Shown here: positions 31,675-39,878 of the stretch, piece by piece | How positions within the stretch are numbered: the first letter of the stretch is position 1 | How the letters are laid out: the number at the start of each line of letters is the position of its first letter | Assembly (NCBI GenBank): GCA_017510075.1 | Contig: JAFWNY010000030.1 | Span: forward strand, 1 to 44,540 | Direction: 5' to 3' | Source of the DNA: Candidatus Saccharimonadota bacterium | GTDB taxonomy: Bacteria; Patescibacteriota; Saccharimonadia; Saccharimonadales; Saccharimonadaceae | Length of the DNA: 44,540 nucleotides | Notes under the pieces: model-generated | Databases searched by the model: none | What the model was told of the DNA's origin: nothing | Seen by the model: only the letters and a program-made list of their open reading frames with translations | Made by a program: the position numbers and the translations under genes

Positions 31675-32172
31675 TTAAGTATTATTGCAATACGCCCCGT
31701 AGCCCTGCATTTTGTAGACCACAGCGACCTTACGCGCATTGGCGGACAGCACGGGTGTAGAACCATCGCAAGTAGCCGAGGTTAAAATGTGAACTGTGTG
31801 ATTACCCTCTGGGAATTTTGCATCCTCAATATTCTTGATCGAATTATTTATACAAACCTTGTTTCCATCATCAGTGACACATTTCTCTGCAGCCAATGTA
31901 TATTTTTCTCCATCCGGATCCGCAAACTCGGACGACAAATATCCTTCCAAGTCACTGCTCCAATCTGTTGGTAGCATCCCCCGATTATTTGTCTGGTATT
32001 TTTTGATTGCGCCAATCAAAGTCGCAATATCATCTCGTCGCTGCGCATCCGCAGCATTCCGTTGCAGCGCCGGGAGTGCAATAAACACCATCAAGAATAT
32101 CAGCCCCGCGATCCCCAGCACCAACGCCACCTCTATCATTGTAAAACCAAATTTTTTCTCACCCTTTTTCAT
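31675..32172 (-). CDS. Type IV pilin, paralogue of the neighbouring pilin
   Basis: A 165-residue pilin. MKKGEKKFG precedes FTMIEVALVLGIAGLIFLMVFIALPALQR, a canonical class III signal and N-terminal helix. The globular part carries CVTDDGNKVCIN and ends with ATCDGS...YGAYCNN, giving two likely disulfides. ATG 32172 is chosen over the in-frame ATG at 32190 because AGGAG lies six bases before it. Divergent from pilD. Helix similarity to the 30935 pilin (LVLxIAGLIFLMVFIALPALQR) indicates duplication followed by divergence of the exposed domain. Confidence 0.9.
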   Translation of the reverse strand: MKKGEKKFGFTMIEVALVLGIAGLIFLMVFIALPALQRNAADAQRRDDIATLIGAIKKYQTNNRGMLPTDWSSDLEGYLSSEFADPDGEKYTLAAEKCVTDDGNKVCINNSIKNIEDAKFPEGNHTVHILTSATCDGSTPVLSANARKVAVVYKMQGYGAYCNNT

Positions 32173-32237
32173 ATTTCTCCTTGCTACCATTATAATTTAT
32201 TTTCCCAAAAACACAAGTGGTATGATACAATTAAACT

Positions 32238-33083
32238 ATGGAAATTGGGCTCTACATTATCATGTTTGTGCTCGGCGCCTGCCTTGGCTCCTTTTTATGC
32301 TGCCAAGCCCGCCGCCTACGCCTCCGAGATACGCAAAAAGGGAAGCGCCGCAAGAAACCTCTCGGCTCCCGCTCAGTCTGCCTTCACTGCCGCAAGCAAC
32401 TAAAATGGTACGACAACCTCCCCATCGCCTCGTGGCTCATCCTCCGCGGCAAATGCCGTTACTGCCATAAAAAAATCGGCCTCGCCGAGATCTTATCCGA
32501 ACTCGGCACCGGCCTCGCATTTATCGCAGTGGCCTTTGGTTTTGGGCAGCTCATCAGTAGCACTAGCATTATCGCAATCTTTAGATCTGCAGATATCATC
32601 AACATTGCATCCTTCGCCATCACGCTGATTTTTGCGCTCACCCTCATTTTCTTGGCCATCTACGACGGTCTCTACGGTGAGCTCCCCAGCTTATGCTTGA
32701 CTTTATCTATTATTTGTGCTATAATTACCTTAACCCTGCGAACGTGGGCCAGTCTTTCTGTTTCGCCCTTCGCACCAGATCTTATCGTGCAGCCACTTCT
32801 CGCTACTCTCATTCTCGGAGGGCTTTACCTTGCGCTCTATCTTATCTCGAAGGGCAAATGGGTCGGCGACGGCGACTGGCTACTCGGCACCGCCATCGCT
32901 CTCGCCCTCGGCACCCCGTGGCTTGCCCTTATTACGCTTTTTCTTGCCAATCTTACCGCCTGCCTAGTTATGTATCCCATCGTCAAAAGCAAACGCACCC
33001 ACAAAATCCATTTCGGCCCCTTCCTGGTCATTGCCTTTTTTATCACTTACGCCTTCGCCCATTTTTTCACCATCATGATATGA
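32238..33083 (+). CDS. pilD: Prepilin peptidase / N-methyltransferase
   Basis: A 281-residue A24 aspartic protease of the inner membrane that cleaves prepilin leaders and methylates the new N-terminus. Features: an N-terminal helix with GACLGSFLCC, a cytoplasmic Zn site CLHC...CRYC, then about seven helices with catalytic Asp in FLAIYDGLYGELP and GDGDWLLG (GxGD motif). Substrates in this window are the pilins at 12719, 13507, 30935, 31675 and 33125. ATG follows TACAAT (32226-32231) by six bases: probably leaderless. Confidence 0.93.
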   Translation: MEIGLYIIMFVLGACLGSFLCCQARRLRLRDTQKGKRRKKPLGSRSVCLHCRKQLKWYDNLPIASWLILRGKCRYCHKKIGLAEILSELGTGLAFIAVAFGFGQLISSTSIIAIFRSADIINIASFAITLIFALTLIFLAIYDGLYGELPSLCLTLSIICAIITLTLRTWASLSVSPFAPDLIVQPLLATLILGGLYLALYLISKGKWVGDGDWLLGTAIALALGTPWLALITLFLANLTACLVMYPIVKSKRTHKIHFGPFLVIAFFITYAFAHFFTIMI

Positions 33084-33124
33084 TAATTTTGAAATCATAA
33101 ATAAATGTGATACAATATAAGCAT

Positions 33125-35266
33125 ATGAGGAAACGAGTGGGTGATACACTAATAGAGGTGAGCATAGCTATAGGTATTTTTTCGATGGTTGCCATTTCTA
33201 TTGTGGCAGTAATGAATGGCGGCACTTCCAGCTCACAGACCGCCCTCGAGACCACCCTCGCCCGCGAGGAGATCGACACCCAGGCCGAAGCCCTCCGCTT
33301 CATCCAGTCTGCCTACATTGCCGATCGAGACTCTGGCGAAGATAGTAAATATAATGACGCATGGGGCGATATCGTTAATCTGGCAATCGAACCCACCAAT
33401 GCCGGCTCAAAAACCGAATCGTACACGGCCTTCGAAAAAATAATCAACAACACCACATCCTGCGACGTCTACAGCAACGAAGTTTTTGAAAATCACGCCT
33501 TCATTGTTAACCCCAAGAACATGAATATTGTCACTGCAAAAAATAATGACATATTTAACCCTGCCTCAACCTACCCACGCCTAATCATGAGCAGTCAAAT
33601 AAATGGCGGCAATACGCTAAGTGACAGCCTCGTCGATAATTCACTCAGCGGCGACCTTTCCCGAGTCGAAGGCCTATATGTTTTTGCTGTTAAAGACGCC
33701 GACACCACCAATATCACCGATCCCAATAATTCCGACACCAGCTCCAAATCCGCCTTCCTAGATTTTTACATTCGCGCCTGCTGGTACGGCAATGGCGACG
33801 ACACCCCCTCCACCATCTCCACCGTAGTCCGTCTATACAACCCCGACGCCACTGCGACCGCCTCCAAAGCCACCGGCGTCTGGGTGAAGTTCGACGGAAA
33901 TGGCGCCGACAACGGTTCGACCATCAGTGTATTTATACCGCTAGTCGGCGACAGACCCAATCTAACTAGAAACGGCTTTAGTAGATGGGGGTACACTTTC
34001 GCTGGTTGGAGCACTAGCCCCAATAGCACGCCAGACGATGTTCTTTATAAAGATGGAGCAACTTATACTCCGCCATCTAGCCTAGCTTTCAACGACGAAG
34101 TCACCCTCTATGCCATATGGAATCCTATCCCTTACGATCTCACTGTTAAATTTAATGCTAACGGCGGCAGCGGGAGCATGTCGGATCAGAAAGTCAGGCA
34201 GGCTACCGGCTCGTCATTTAATCTTAACGCCAATACCTTCACCTCACCAAACCCTCTATACTACAAGTTCGGTGGTTGGAGCCTTACCCCGGATGGAAGT
34301 ATTCAATATTCTAACCAGAGTAGTTTTACGGTGCCAGAACATCCCGCATACCCCGACAACGAGAGCACTGTGTCGCTCTACGCACAATGGACCCCGATTT
34401 ATTTAATAGAATACGAAACCAGCGGATCATCAAATACTATTGCGACGCACGATTGCGACAAAATGAACGGCTGCAATGTTACTTCAACAAAACCAGAAAA
34501 GGATGGCTACAGATTCATTGGCTGGTGCAGCGTCATGGTCGCGATCAACCAAGAATGCTCTGGCAAATTTTACAGCCCTGGCGACAGAATAGAAGGCTCG
34601 GTTCTAAAAGAAGGGGAATCGTACTATCTATATGCTATGTATGAAGTACACCCAGACACCGTCTTTTTACTCGATTCTACTGGCTCCATGAGCAACATGA
34701 TTGCTGCTAGCAAGAGCGCCATCGAAACATTGGCAAAGAAAACCGTCACCCTTGGTGGCAAAGTGGCACTTTTTGATTATCGCGATCTGGGCGAAAATGA
34801 ATACTACCCCACAAAATGCTATTCCGCTTCGGGCTGGAAAAAAGACGGCTGCGTTGCTGCTAGGCAATACTGTTCTTTCTCTACCTGTACTGTAAATAAT
34901 ATCGGTGGCTTCGTCCAAAATATTTCGGTTAATGGTGGCGGTGATCTTAATGAATCGATGCTCGCTGCGCTTTATTATATTATGAAATCATCCAGTTGGA
35001 GCCAAGGATATGTCAAGACCATCATCGTAGTGACGGATGCCCCGTATCTTAGTCCAGACCGCAATGGCGTTACTTACAACGATGTAATAAATACGGCAAA
35101 GTCCCTTGACCCACTTAACATATATGTTGTCACTACCAATGAATATTCTTCTTTCTATAGCAGCATCACATCAAATACTGGTGGCAAGGTTGTAATTATG
35201 AAAGGGCTCACCACCGCAGATCGGGCTAATTCTATAATCAATGGGTTAAACGACGTCATCAAATAG
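33125..35266 (+). CDS. Giant modular pseudopilin: pilin helix, InlB repeats and vWA domain
   Basis: A 713-residue protein with a pilin N-terminus (MRKRVGDTLIEVSIAIGIFSMVAISIVAV: Gly cleavage site, Glu+5, Asp rather than Phe at +1), a pilin-like domain to about 250, three InlB B-repeats at about 255-335, 340-425 and 428-512 (each with F.GW and LYAxW-type ends), and a C-terminal von Willebrand A domain from about 515. The metal site reads DSTGS, followed by DYRD, a Gly-Gly-Asp loop and VVTDAP. It is probably a tip adhesin; a vWA module grafted on a pilin is known in Streptococcus sanguinis. TACAAT at 33111-33116 lies eight bases before the chosen ATG. Confidence 0.88.
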   Translation: MRKRVGDTLIEVSIAIGIFSMVAISIVAVMNGGTSSSQTALETTLAREEIDTQAEALRFIQSAYIADRDSGEDSKYNDAWGDIVNLAIEPTNAGSKTESYTAFEKIINNTTSCDVYSNEVFENHAFIVNPKNMNIVTAKNNDIFNPASTYPRLIMSSQINGGNTLSDSLVDNSLSGDLSRVEGLYVFAVKDADTTNITDPNNSDTSSKSAFLDFYIRACWYGNGDDTPSTISTVVRLYNPDATATASKATGVWVKFDGNGADNGSTISVFIPLVGDRPNLTRNGFSRWGYTFAGWSTSPNSTPDDVLYKDGATYTPPSSLAFNDEVTLYAIWNPIPYDLTVKFNANGGSGSMSDQKVRQATGSSFNLNANTFTSPNPLYYKFGGWSLTPDGSIQYSNQSSFTVPEHPAYPDNESTVSLYAQWTPIYLIEYETSGSSNTIATHDCDKMNGCNVTSTKPEKDGYRFIGWCSVMVAINQECSGKFYSPGDRIEGSVLKEGESYYLYAMYEVHPDTVFLLDSTGSMSNMIAASKSAIETLAKKTVTLGGKVALFDYRDLGENEYYPTKCYSASGWKKDGCVAARQYCSFSTCTVNNIGGFVQNISVNGGGDLNESMLAALYYIMKSSSWSQGYVKTIIVVTDAPYLSPDRNGVTYNDVINTAKSLDPLNIYVVTTNEYSSFYSSITSNTGGKVVIMKGLTTADRANSIINGLNDVIK

Positions 35267-36205
35267 TCACTTCGTCTCCGAATGAAACTTCTCATGTATT
35301 TCCCGAAGATGCGCATCCGTCACATGCGTATATATTTGCGTAGTCGATATATCCGCGTGCCCCAGCATCGACTGCACCGCCCGAATATCGGCCCCATTCA
35401 TCAATAAATCCGTCGCAAATGAATGGCGCAAAGTATGCGGCGACACGTGCTTCGTAATCCCCGCGAGCCGCGCATATTTTTCTACGATCCTCTCCACGCT
35501 CCGCGCCGTCATCCGCCGGTAATCACCCGACGTATCCACCGCCTGCGTATTCCGCGAATTATTAAGAAACAGCGCCGGCAGGGAATCAGTCCTAGCATCC
35601 AAGTAGTCCTGCACCCTGTCCGCACAAGCCTCCGAGATAAATATCGGCCTATCCTTCGACCCCTTCCCTCGCACCATAAATTCCCGCCGCTCCAAGTTGA
35701 TCGAATCCCGATTCAGCCCCACCAGTTCAGACACACGCAGTCCCCCAGAATACAGTAGCTCAATAATCGCCCGATCTCTCAGCCCCGACTCGGTAGAAGT
35801 GTCAATTTGCTCCAGCATGTCCTCCACTTCATCGTAGTGCAAGAAAGTCACTTGTTTCCGTGTCACCTTAGGCAGTTCCACGAGGGAGGGATCCAGCGAC
35901 TTGATGTCTCGTCTCGCCAAATATTTCAAAAACCCCCGGAGCGCTATCAAATGATACGCCTGCGTAATCACCTTCAAATCCTCCCCGCCCTCATCCGAGC
36001 CGTATCTATTCAACCGAATCCGATACTTCCTGAGCACTTCTTTTGTGACATCTTGCGGTTTCAACTCCTCTTTGCCCGACACCTCCAGCGCAATCTCCGC
36101 GAACCTCTCAAGATACAACCGATAATTATCTACCGTCTTCTTACTTCGTCCCGCCTCAATCTCAAGATGCTCCAAGAAATCATTAATCAAATCGTATATG
36201 TCCAT
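35267..36205 (-). CDS. Tyrosine recombinase XerC/XerD family
   Basis: A 312-residue site-specific recombinase. The N-terminal SAM-like DNA-binding domain (INDFLEHLEIEAGRSKKTVDNYRLYLERF) and catalytic domain are complete: Arg in GGLRVSELVGL, Lys in GKGSKDRP, HxLR in HTLRHSFATDL, and GHADISTTQIYTH with the nucleophile Tyr. This is the size of chromosome-dimer resolvases; in reduced genomes a single Xer often suffices. No dif site was located. ATG 36205 follows TATAAT (36217-36212) by six bases. The gene abuts the giant pilin gene with no gap, and its upstream region is a large inverted repeat. Confidence 0.92.
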   Translation of the reverse strand: MDIYDLINDFLEHLEIEAGRSKKTVDNYRLYLERFAEIALEVSGKEELKPQDVTKEVLRKYRIRLNRYGSDEGGEDLKVITQAYHLIALRGFLKYLARRDIKSLDPSLVELPKVTRKQVTFLHYDEVEDMLEQIDTSTESGLRDRAIIELLYSGGLRVSELVGLNRDSINLERREFMVRGKGSKDRPIFISEACADRVQDYLDARTDSLPALFLNNSRNTQAVDTSGDYRRMTARSVERIVEKYARLAGITKHVSPHTLRHSFATDLLMNGADIRAVQSMLGHADISTTQIYTHVTDAHLREIHEKFHSETK

Positions 36206-36220
36206 ACTGTAATTATAGCA

Positions 36221-36366
36221 CGAGGACACGAGCCGTCGCAATCGAGGGACATAAAGAAAAAATTCACCTCCAGGTGGATTTTTTCGCCGAAGGGGCGAAG
36301 CGAAGTGATATAATCGTCAGATTATCACTTCGCGAAGCTCCCGAGATGCGACGGCTCGTGTCCTCG
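36221..36366. repeat. 146-bp nested inverted repeat between the Xer gene and ackA
   Basis: Perfect 20-bp outer arms at 36221-36240 and 36347-36366. Inside are, in order, a bidirectional hairpin (36256-36285), a TTCGCC/GGCGAA hairpin (36283-36299) and an 11-bp inverted repeat GCGAAGTGATA/TATCACTTCGC (36300-36310 and 36323-36333). The left outer arm begins four bases before the Xer -10 box, so it occupies the -35 region. Confidence 0.9.
36256..36285. terminator. Bidirectional intrinsic terminator downstream of ackA
   Basis: CACCT-CC-AGGTG flanked by A and T tracts on both sides (GAAAAAATT and GATTTTTTC), so either strand yields a hairpin followed by a T-run. It lies inside the 146-bp inverted repeat. 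Confidence 0.75.
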
Positions 36367-36373
36367 TCATTTA

Positions 36374-37567
36374 TTATTTACAGAACTTATATGCGTCACG
36401 AATGATCATCACCTCTTCGTTGGTCGGCTCTACATACACCGGCACGGTCGAATCTTCCGCCGTAATAATACCGCTTGTGATCTCCTTAAAGCTCGCAATC
36501 GCATTATTTACCTCGTGATTAATTTTAAGGCCGAGCGGCGCAAGCCCTTCAATAATCGCCTCACGCGTGGTCGCCCCATTCTCAAGCACGCCGGCCGTAA
36601 ATACAATCGCATCCACTTCGCCACCTAGCTCCAGGTAATACTCTGCGATATGGCGGTCAATCCTATCCACATACATATCCAGTGCTAGCCGTGCGTTTTC
36701 ATCTCCTTCGGAAATCGCCTTTTCTACGTCACGGTTATCATTAAACCCGCATACCCCAAGCAAGCCAGATTTCTTATTTAGCGCATTATCAACTTCATCG
36801 TAGCCCATCTCGGTCTCATCAATCATATATTTTATGATCGACGGGTCGATCGAACCAGACCTCGTCCCCATCATCAACCCATCCAGTGGCGTCAGCCCCA
36901 TCGTAGTATCATAGCTCTTACCATCCTTCACCGCTGTAATCGAAGCCCCCGACCCCACATGGCACACGATCAAATTCACCTTTTCTTTACCAAGCTTCTT
37001 CTGCATCACCTCAGTGATATATTTGTGGCTAGTGCCGTGGAAACCATATTTCCTCACGCCGTACTTCTCATACCACTCCATCGGCACAGGGTACATATAC
37101 TGTATCTTCGGAATCGTCTGATGAAACGCCGTGTCAAACACCGCCACCTGTACCGCATCCGGCAGAGCCTTCTGCATTGCTTTGATTCCCGCAATATTTC
37201 CAGGATGGTGCAAAGGTGCAAATTTAGTAAACTCCCTGATATCTTTCATTACCTCATCGTCAATCACTACCGATTTAGCGTATTTCTCGCCGCCGTGGAC
37301 TACCCGATGCCCCACACCACGAATTTCCGCCAGGTCTTTCACCGCCCCATAATTTACCAACTCTTCTAGCATGATCTTTACAGCTTCAGCGTGATCCTTA
37401 ATCGGCTTCACAGTCTCAGTTTTCTTACCCTCATACTTAATAGTATAGAAGCTATCCTTCGCCCCAATTTTCTCTACATAGCCCCCGATAATAGAAATCT
37501 CCGCCGGCATATCATAAAGCTGGAACTTCAAAGACGACGACCCCGCATTGACACATAGTACTTTCAT
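36374..37567 (-). CDS. ackA: Acetate kinase
   Basis: A 397-residue ASKHA kinase converting acetyl phosphate and ADP to acetate and ATP. KVLCVNAGSSSLKFQLYD opens the N-terminal domain; GVGHRVVHGGEKY, VAVFDTAFHQTIP, KYGFHGTSHKYI, VCHVGSGASITAVKDGKSYDTTMGLTPLDGLMMGTRSG, and FTAGVLENG are all diagnostic. In a fermentative reduced-genome organism it would be a main substrate-level ATP source. No pta neighbour is present. ATG 37567 follows GGAG; TATAAT on this strand at 37597-37592 gives a leader of about 20 nt. Confidence 0.97.
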   Translation of the reverse strand: MKVLCVNAGSSSLKFQLYDMPAEISIIGGYVEKIGAKDSFYTIKYEGKKTETVKPIKDHAEAVKIMLEELVNYGAVKDLAEIRGVGHRVVHGGEKYAKSVVIDDEVMKDIREFTKFAPLHHPGNIAGIKAMQKALPDAVQVAVFDTAFHQTIPKIQYMYPVPMEWYEKYGVRKYGFHGTSHKYITEVMQKKLGKEKVNLIVCHVGSGASITAVKDGKSYDTTMGLTPLDGLMMGTRSGSIDPSIIKYMIDETEMGYDEVDNALNKKSGLLGVCGFNDNRDVEKAISEGDENARLALDMYVDRIDRHIAEYYLELGGEVDAIVFTAGVLENGATTREAIIEGLAPLGLKINHEVNNAIASFKEITSGIITAEDSTVPVYVEPTNEEVMIIRDAYKFCK

Positions 37568-37627
37568 TTTTTCTCCTTTATAACTACACCTATTATACCA
37601 CAAAATCCCCACGAGGAGAAAAGTATA

Positions 37628-37656
37628 TTGACTTTTTGAGTATTTTGTGCTACACT
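37628..37656 (+). promoter_or_regulatory. Promoter of the toxin-antitoxin pair
   Basis: TTGACT at 37628-37633, a 17-bp spacer and TACACT at 37651-37656. Confidence 0.65.
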
Positions 37657-37668
37657 TAATACATAATG

Positions 37669-37698
37669 AAAATGTAATACAAAATCAAAATGTAATAC
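37669..37698 (+). repeat. Direct repeat operator candidate upstream of the antitoxin gene
   Basis: AAAATGTAATAC occurs at 37669-37680 and 37687-37698, 18 bp apart, just downstream of the -10 box and before the ribosome binding site. The placement fits an autoregulatory operator bound by the antitoxin. Confidence 0.5.
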
Positions 37699-37709
37699 GA
37701 AAGGACAAT

Positions 37710-38024
37710 ATGGCCACCGAAACGATACACCTAAATCTGACGATGAACCAGCACGGGCAAATCACTCTGCCAAAATCTTTAAGAAAGCTCATGGGCCTAG
37801 AAAAAGGCTCAGGCCTCAAGCTGGTGGCCTCTCCGACCAAAGCCACTATCGAACGCGCTGAGACAATCGAAGAAGTCCTGGCAGATTTGGATGCCAAGAA
37901 ATCCCCCAAGGTACGTGCTAAGATTAAGCAGCTAAGTAATAAAACCGCGGCCGATTTGCGCGATGAATACATCAGAAGCGCCGCCGGCCAAAAGTACTAC
38001 AAGGAGGCATATGATCTCGCATAA
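37710..38024 (+). CDS. AbrB/MazE-type antitoxin
   Basis: A 104-residue protein. The N-terminal 50 residues are a SpoVT-AbrB swapped-hairpin DNA-binding domain (LTMNQHGQITLPKSLRKLMGLEKGSGLKLVA); the helical, basic C-terminal half should wrap the toxin. ATG 37710 is used because AAAGGA lies just upstream; an in-frame ATG at 37647 overlaps the promoter. It overlaps the toxin gene by 14 bases, typical of a coupled toxin-antitoxin operon. It probably represses its own promoter through the direct repeats upstream. Confidence 0.85.
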   Translation: MATETIHLNLTMNQHGQITLPKSLRKLMGLEKGSGLKLVASPTKATIERAETIEEVLADLDAKKSPKVRAKIKQLSNKTAADLRDEYIRSAAGQKYYKEAYDLA

Positions 38025-38418
38025 GGAGTCTATCGATACCAACGTCCTGCTCAGAATCATCCTAGGCGACAATCCCGACCAGCGCACCCTGGCCCTTGAG
38101 CTATTAGAGCGCCCCGCGACAACGTTCTATCTATCCAGCGTTGCCATCATGGAAGTAGCCTTTGTTCTGGAGAAAATTATCGGCTACACCAGAGAAGAGA
38201 TCTCCGAGAGCCTGACCAGAGTGCTAGGGGCCTACAACAACATAGAATACGACGAAAAAACATTACGAAACGCCCTAGAATTTTACGTTAATCACCCATC
38301 TCTGTCTTTCGACGACTGTTACCTAGCCGAAGAAACAGCCCAGAAAAACTGCGAGCCCCTCTGGACCTTTGACCACAAACTCGCCACCCAGTCCCCCACC
38401 GCCAAAGAGCTAAAATAA
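38011..38418 (+). CDS. PIN-domain toxin, VapC-like
   Basis: A 135-residue PIN-fold ribonuclease. SIDTNVLLRIILGDN has the first catalytic Asp, EVAFVLEK a conserved Glu, SFDDCYLAEET the third acidic cluster and LWTFDHKLA the last Asp, so the Mg2+ site is intact. VapC toxins cut tRNA or rRNA and are held inactive by the antitoxin. AAGGAGG lies seven bases before ATG 38011. The gene ends at a strong shared terminator. Targets are unknown. Confidence 0.87.
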   Translation: MISHKESIDTNVLLRIILGDNPDQRTLALELLERPATTFYLSSVAIMEVAFVLEKIIGYTREEISESLTRVLGAYNNIEYDEKTLRNALEFYVNHPSLSFDDCYLAEETAQKNCEPLWTFDHKLATQSPTAKELK

Positions 38419-38440
38419 TCCCCGAGGGGGATTATTTTAT
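38417..38440. terminator. Shared terminator of vapC-like and ABC transporter genes
   Basis: AATCCCC (38417-38423) and GGGGATT (38427-38433) with a 3-nt loop, followed by ATTTTAT, between convergent genes. Confidence 0.7.
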
Positions 38441-39171
38441 AGCACCTTCTCGAGAAACTCCCTCACCCGCTCCGTTTTCGGGTGCGAGAAGAACTCCTCT
38501 GGCGCTCCCTCCTCGATAATCCGCCCCTTATCAATAAACACCACCCTCGTCGCGATCTCCTTAGCGAAGCTCATCTCGTGCGTCACTATCATAATCGTCA
38601 TCCCGCGCTCCGCCAGCTCCGAAATCAAACTTAGCACATCCCCAATCGACTCCGGATCCAGCGCCGAGGTCGGCTCATCAAACAGCAGCACCTCCGGCGA
38701 GAGCATCATCGCCCTCACTATCGCCACGCGCTGCTTCTGCCCACCAGACAGGGAAGCAGGATAAGCATCCGCTTTGCCGAGCAGCCCAATATGCCGCAGC
38801 AACTCTCGCGCTCGCTTCTCCGCCGCTTCCCGCTTCATCACTTTCAGCTTCACCGGCGCCAGCGTTAGATTCTCCATCACCGTCATATTATTTATCAAAT
38901 TAAAATGCTGAAACACCATCCCGATATTCCGCCGCACCTGCCGAATATTCTTCTCTGTCACCACCTCCCCGTCAAAGATAATTTCTCCCGAGGTCGGCTC
39001 CTCCATCCAATTGATACAGCGCAGGAACGTAGACTTACCCGAGCCCGATGGCCCCAGCACCACCACCCGCTCACCTTCTTTCAGTTCAAAATCAATCCCA
39101 TTCAGCACCTTATTCTTGCCAAACGATTTCCGCAAATTTTTTATCACCAAATCTGTCGCCCGCTCTTCCAT
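38437..39171 (-). CDS. Amino-acid ABC transporter ATP-binding protein (GlnQ/HisP type)
   Basis: A 244-residue ABC ATPase. Walker A LGPSGSGKST near residue 40, Q-loop VFQHFNLI, signature LSGGQKQR, Walker B EVLLFDEPTSALDPE and H-loop MIVTHE are intact. The FLRCINWMEEPTSGEIIFDG segment is typical of polar amino-acid importers. ATG overlaps the permease stop by one base (order on the minus strand: binding protein, permease, ATPase). It would power uptake of an amino acid the cell probably cannot make. Confidence 0.95.
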   Translation of the reverse strand: MEERATDLVIKNLRKSFGKNKVLNGIDFELKEGERVVVLGPSGSGKSTFLRCINWMEEPTSGEIIFDGEVVTEKNIRQVRRNIGMVFQHFNLINNMTVMENLTLAPVKLKVMKREAAEKRARELLRHIGLLGKADAYPASLSGGQKQRVAIVRAMMLSPEVLLFDEPTSALDPESIGDVLSLISELAERGMTIMIVTHEMSFAKEIATRVVFIDKGRIIEEGAPEEFFSHPKTERVREFLEKVL

Positions 39172-39878
39172 TATTCCTCCACCCTCCTCTCACTTTTCCT
39201 TAAACTTTTTTCCACTCGCCGCACAATAAACGTAATCAGATAAATCGTCGCGAGGTAGAACAGCGCCGCCACAAACATCGGCACGATGTAGCTCGCCATG
39301 TTCTGCCCCGAACCAATATCCTTCGCCGCCATGTTGAGGTCGTACATCCCCACCATCGAGACGATCGCCGTCTCCTTTATCACCGTAATAATCTCGTTGC
39401 CCATCGCCGGAATGATATTTTTGATCGCTTGTGGTGCCACAATTTTGAAGAAAATCGTCCGCCGCGATAGCCCTAGCGCCAGCCCCGCCTCTGTCTGTCC
39501 TGGGTCCACCGATAGTATCCCGCTTCTGATCACCTCTGCCGTGTACGCCGCCGAATTTAGCCCAAACGCAATAATCGCCGTAATAATACTCGGGAACCCC
39601 TTAATCGCAAAAATCACAAAAAACATAATAAACAGCTGTAGCGCCATCGGTGTCCCTCGCACGATCGTCGTATATACAGTGCAAATAAACTTTGGCACCA
39701 CCGTCCACTTAGTCTTTTTCGCCGTGTCCACCAGCGCAATCACCGTCCCGAGCGCCACTCCAATCAATATCGCAAAATACGACACCTGCAAAGTCAGCAA
39801 AAACCCATGCAGCAGGGAATCAATATATTCAGGTGTGCTAAATAATTCTACAATTTTATTTACGAAGTTATCCATCAC
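39171..39878 (-). CDS. Amino-acid ABC transporter permease (HisM/GlnP type)
   Basis: A 235-residue inner-membrane permease with about five helices. LLHGFLLTLQVSYFAILIGVALGTVIAL, the TIVRGTPMALQLFIMFF segment and EVIRSGILSVDPGQTEAGLALGLSRRTIFFKIVAPQAIKNIIPAMGNE (EAA loop that contacts the ATPase) are diagnostic of the polar amino-acid family. It overlaps the upstream binding-protein gene by 11 bases and the downstream ATPase gene by one. Confidence 0.95.
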   Translation of the reverse strand: MMDNFVNKIVELFSTPEYIDSLLHGFLLTLQVSYFAILIGVALGTVIALVDTAKKTKWTVVPKFICTVYTTIVRGTPMALQLFIMFFVIFAIKGFPSIITAIIAFGLNSAAYTAEVIRSGILSVDPGQTEAGLALGLSRRTIFFKIVAPQAIKNIIPAMGNEIITVIKETAIVSMVGMYDLNMAAKDIGSGQNMASYIVPMFVAALFYLATIYLITFIVRRVEKSLRKSERRVEE

